Position numbers and translations under genes: made by a program. Shown in pieces: positions 63,821-64,000 of a stretch of DNA of 64,000 nucleotides. The stretch comes from Polaribacter sp. (GTDB lineage: Bacteria; Bacteroidota; Bacteroidia; Flavobacteriales; Flavobacteriaceae): NCBI GenBank assembly GCA_029238315.1, contig JAQWGI010000008.1, positions 62,001-126,000 of the forward strand, in the 5' to 3' direction. Each line of letters begins with the position of its first letter. Within the stretch, counting starts at the first letter, position 1. Under the pieces are notes generated by a model. That model was not told the origin of the DNA, did no database searches, and saw nothing but the letters and a program-made list of their open reading frames with translations.

Positions 63821-64000
63821 ATTATAAAGATAATTATATCAAAAACATTTTCCTTTTTTATAAATCAGCTTTTTATTAATTTTAGCTTAATCAAAGTCTC
63901 GTCTTACAGGTTAAAAAAACAGCAATAACAGTGTTGTCGTTAAAATTAATAAAACCTAAAAAAAGGATAAACACGCAGTCGTAATTTATAAATATCGACC
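63821..64000. other. intergenic sequence homologous to 56449-56650, running off the window
   Basis: No gene. Contains ttaataaaacctaa and the 21-nt match at 63978-63998. If the duplication continues, a further copy of leader A and a small exported gene would be expected within about 300 nt after the window. Confidence 0.65.

Larger units (their letters stand above)
62860..64000 (+). repeat. degenerate second copy of the ctpA-tail/lpxH/downstream block
   Basis: Matches 54709-54752 and 55531 to about 56650 in order, across the ctpA remnant, an lpxH pseudogene and the region after it, and still matches at the window edge (63978-63998 equals 56627-56647). The copies are in the same orientation with about 6.2 kb of unique sequence between them. 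Confidence 0.9.

Noticed and set aside
1..64000. CRISPR arrays, transposases, integrases, toxin-antitoxin pairs, prophage genes
   Set aside because: None seen on either strand; the repeats present are short dispersed palindromes and one segmental duplication.

Overview
The window is a piece of chromosome from a member of the Bacteroidota, almost certainly family Flavobacteriaceae and most like the marine Polaribacter/Tenacibaculum group. The evidence is the AT-rich coding sequence, promoters of the flavobacterial TTG-N17-20-TAnnTTTG type, weak or absent Shine-Dalgarno sites, and families typical of this group (GLPGLI protein, DUF6427, DUF6165, GH3-like protein, DUF3089 lipoprotein, TonB-dependent receptors with a carboxypeptidase-like regulatory domain). 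No transposase, integrase, prophage or CRISPR array is visible. Most of the window is ordinary core genome.

Layout. 1-1.1 kb: two tandem outer-membrane barrel paralogues, the first cut by the window edge. 1.1-10.2 kb: glycyl-tRNA synthetase, a methyltransferase, a ComF-like protein, an Ig-like lipoprotein, cystathionine gamma-synthase, DinB and ArsC/Spx-like proteins, a DUF3089 lipoprotein, DUF6165 and an acidic unknown. 10.3-12.6 kb: thymidine kinase, alanine racemase, MscL. 12.6-17.9 kb, minus strand: MOSC, GH3-like, M23 peptidase, nadD, gmk, yicC. 18-22 kb: glycosyltransferase 9, upp, DUF6427, trmB, alkyltransferase-like protein. 22.1-25.4 kb: Mrp, NifU-like, ferredoxin reductase and 2Fe-2S ferredoxin (iron-sulfur and redox block), with a four-helix-bundle gene inserted between inverted repeats. 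25.6-28.9 kb: homogentisate dioxygenase, 4-hydroxyphenylpyruvate dioxygenase and tryptophan 2,3-dioxygenase (aromatic amino acid breakdown). 29-32.7 kb: DUF3108, a variant M23 lipoprotein, pgi. 32.9-36.5 kb: a TonB-dependent receptor with a four-repeat lipoprotein. 36.6-48.5 kb: lipid genes (plsC, acyl-ACP desaturase), omega-amidase, AddB-like nuclease, Usp, MATE, enoyl-CoA hydratase, a PTPS-family enzyme, pth, rplY, prs. 48.6 kb: tRNA-Leu(CAA) and a short terminated non-coding unit. 49-56.4 kb: histidine kinase/LytTR pair, GH109-like protein, HupE-like protein, dCMP deaminase, C-terminal processing protease, LpxH.

The most unusual part is 54.7-64.0 kb. The ctpA-tail/lpxH block occurs a second time at 62.86-64.0 kb as a decayed copy (internal deletion, two stop codons, one frameshift). 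Between the two copies lies an accessory locus: a small exported protein, a GLPGLI protein, a Cys-rich lipoprotein with a CX3C-X12-CX3C tail, an exported unknown, and a GLPGLI-type TonB-dependent receptor. The two small exported proteins share a long conserved leader of about 200 nt with three possible helices, one containing a compensatory base-pair change. This looks like an undescribed co-regulated export or surface system that has grown by duplication. Because the second copy still resembles the first at the window edge, another cassette may lie just beyond it.
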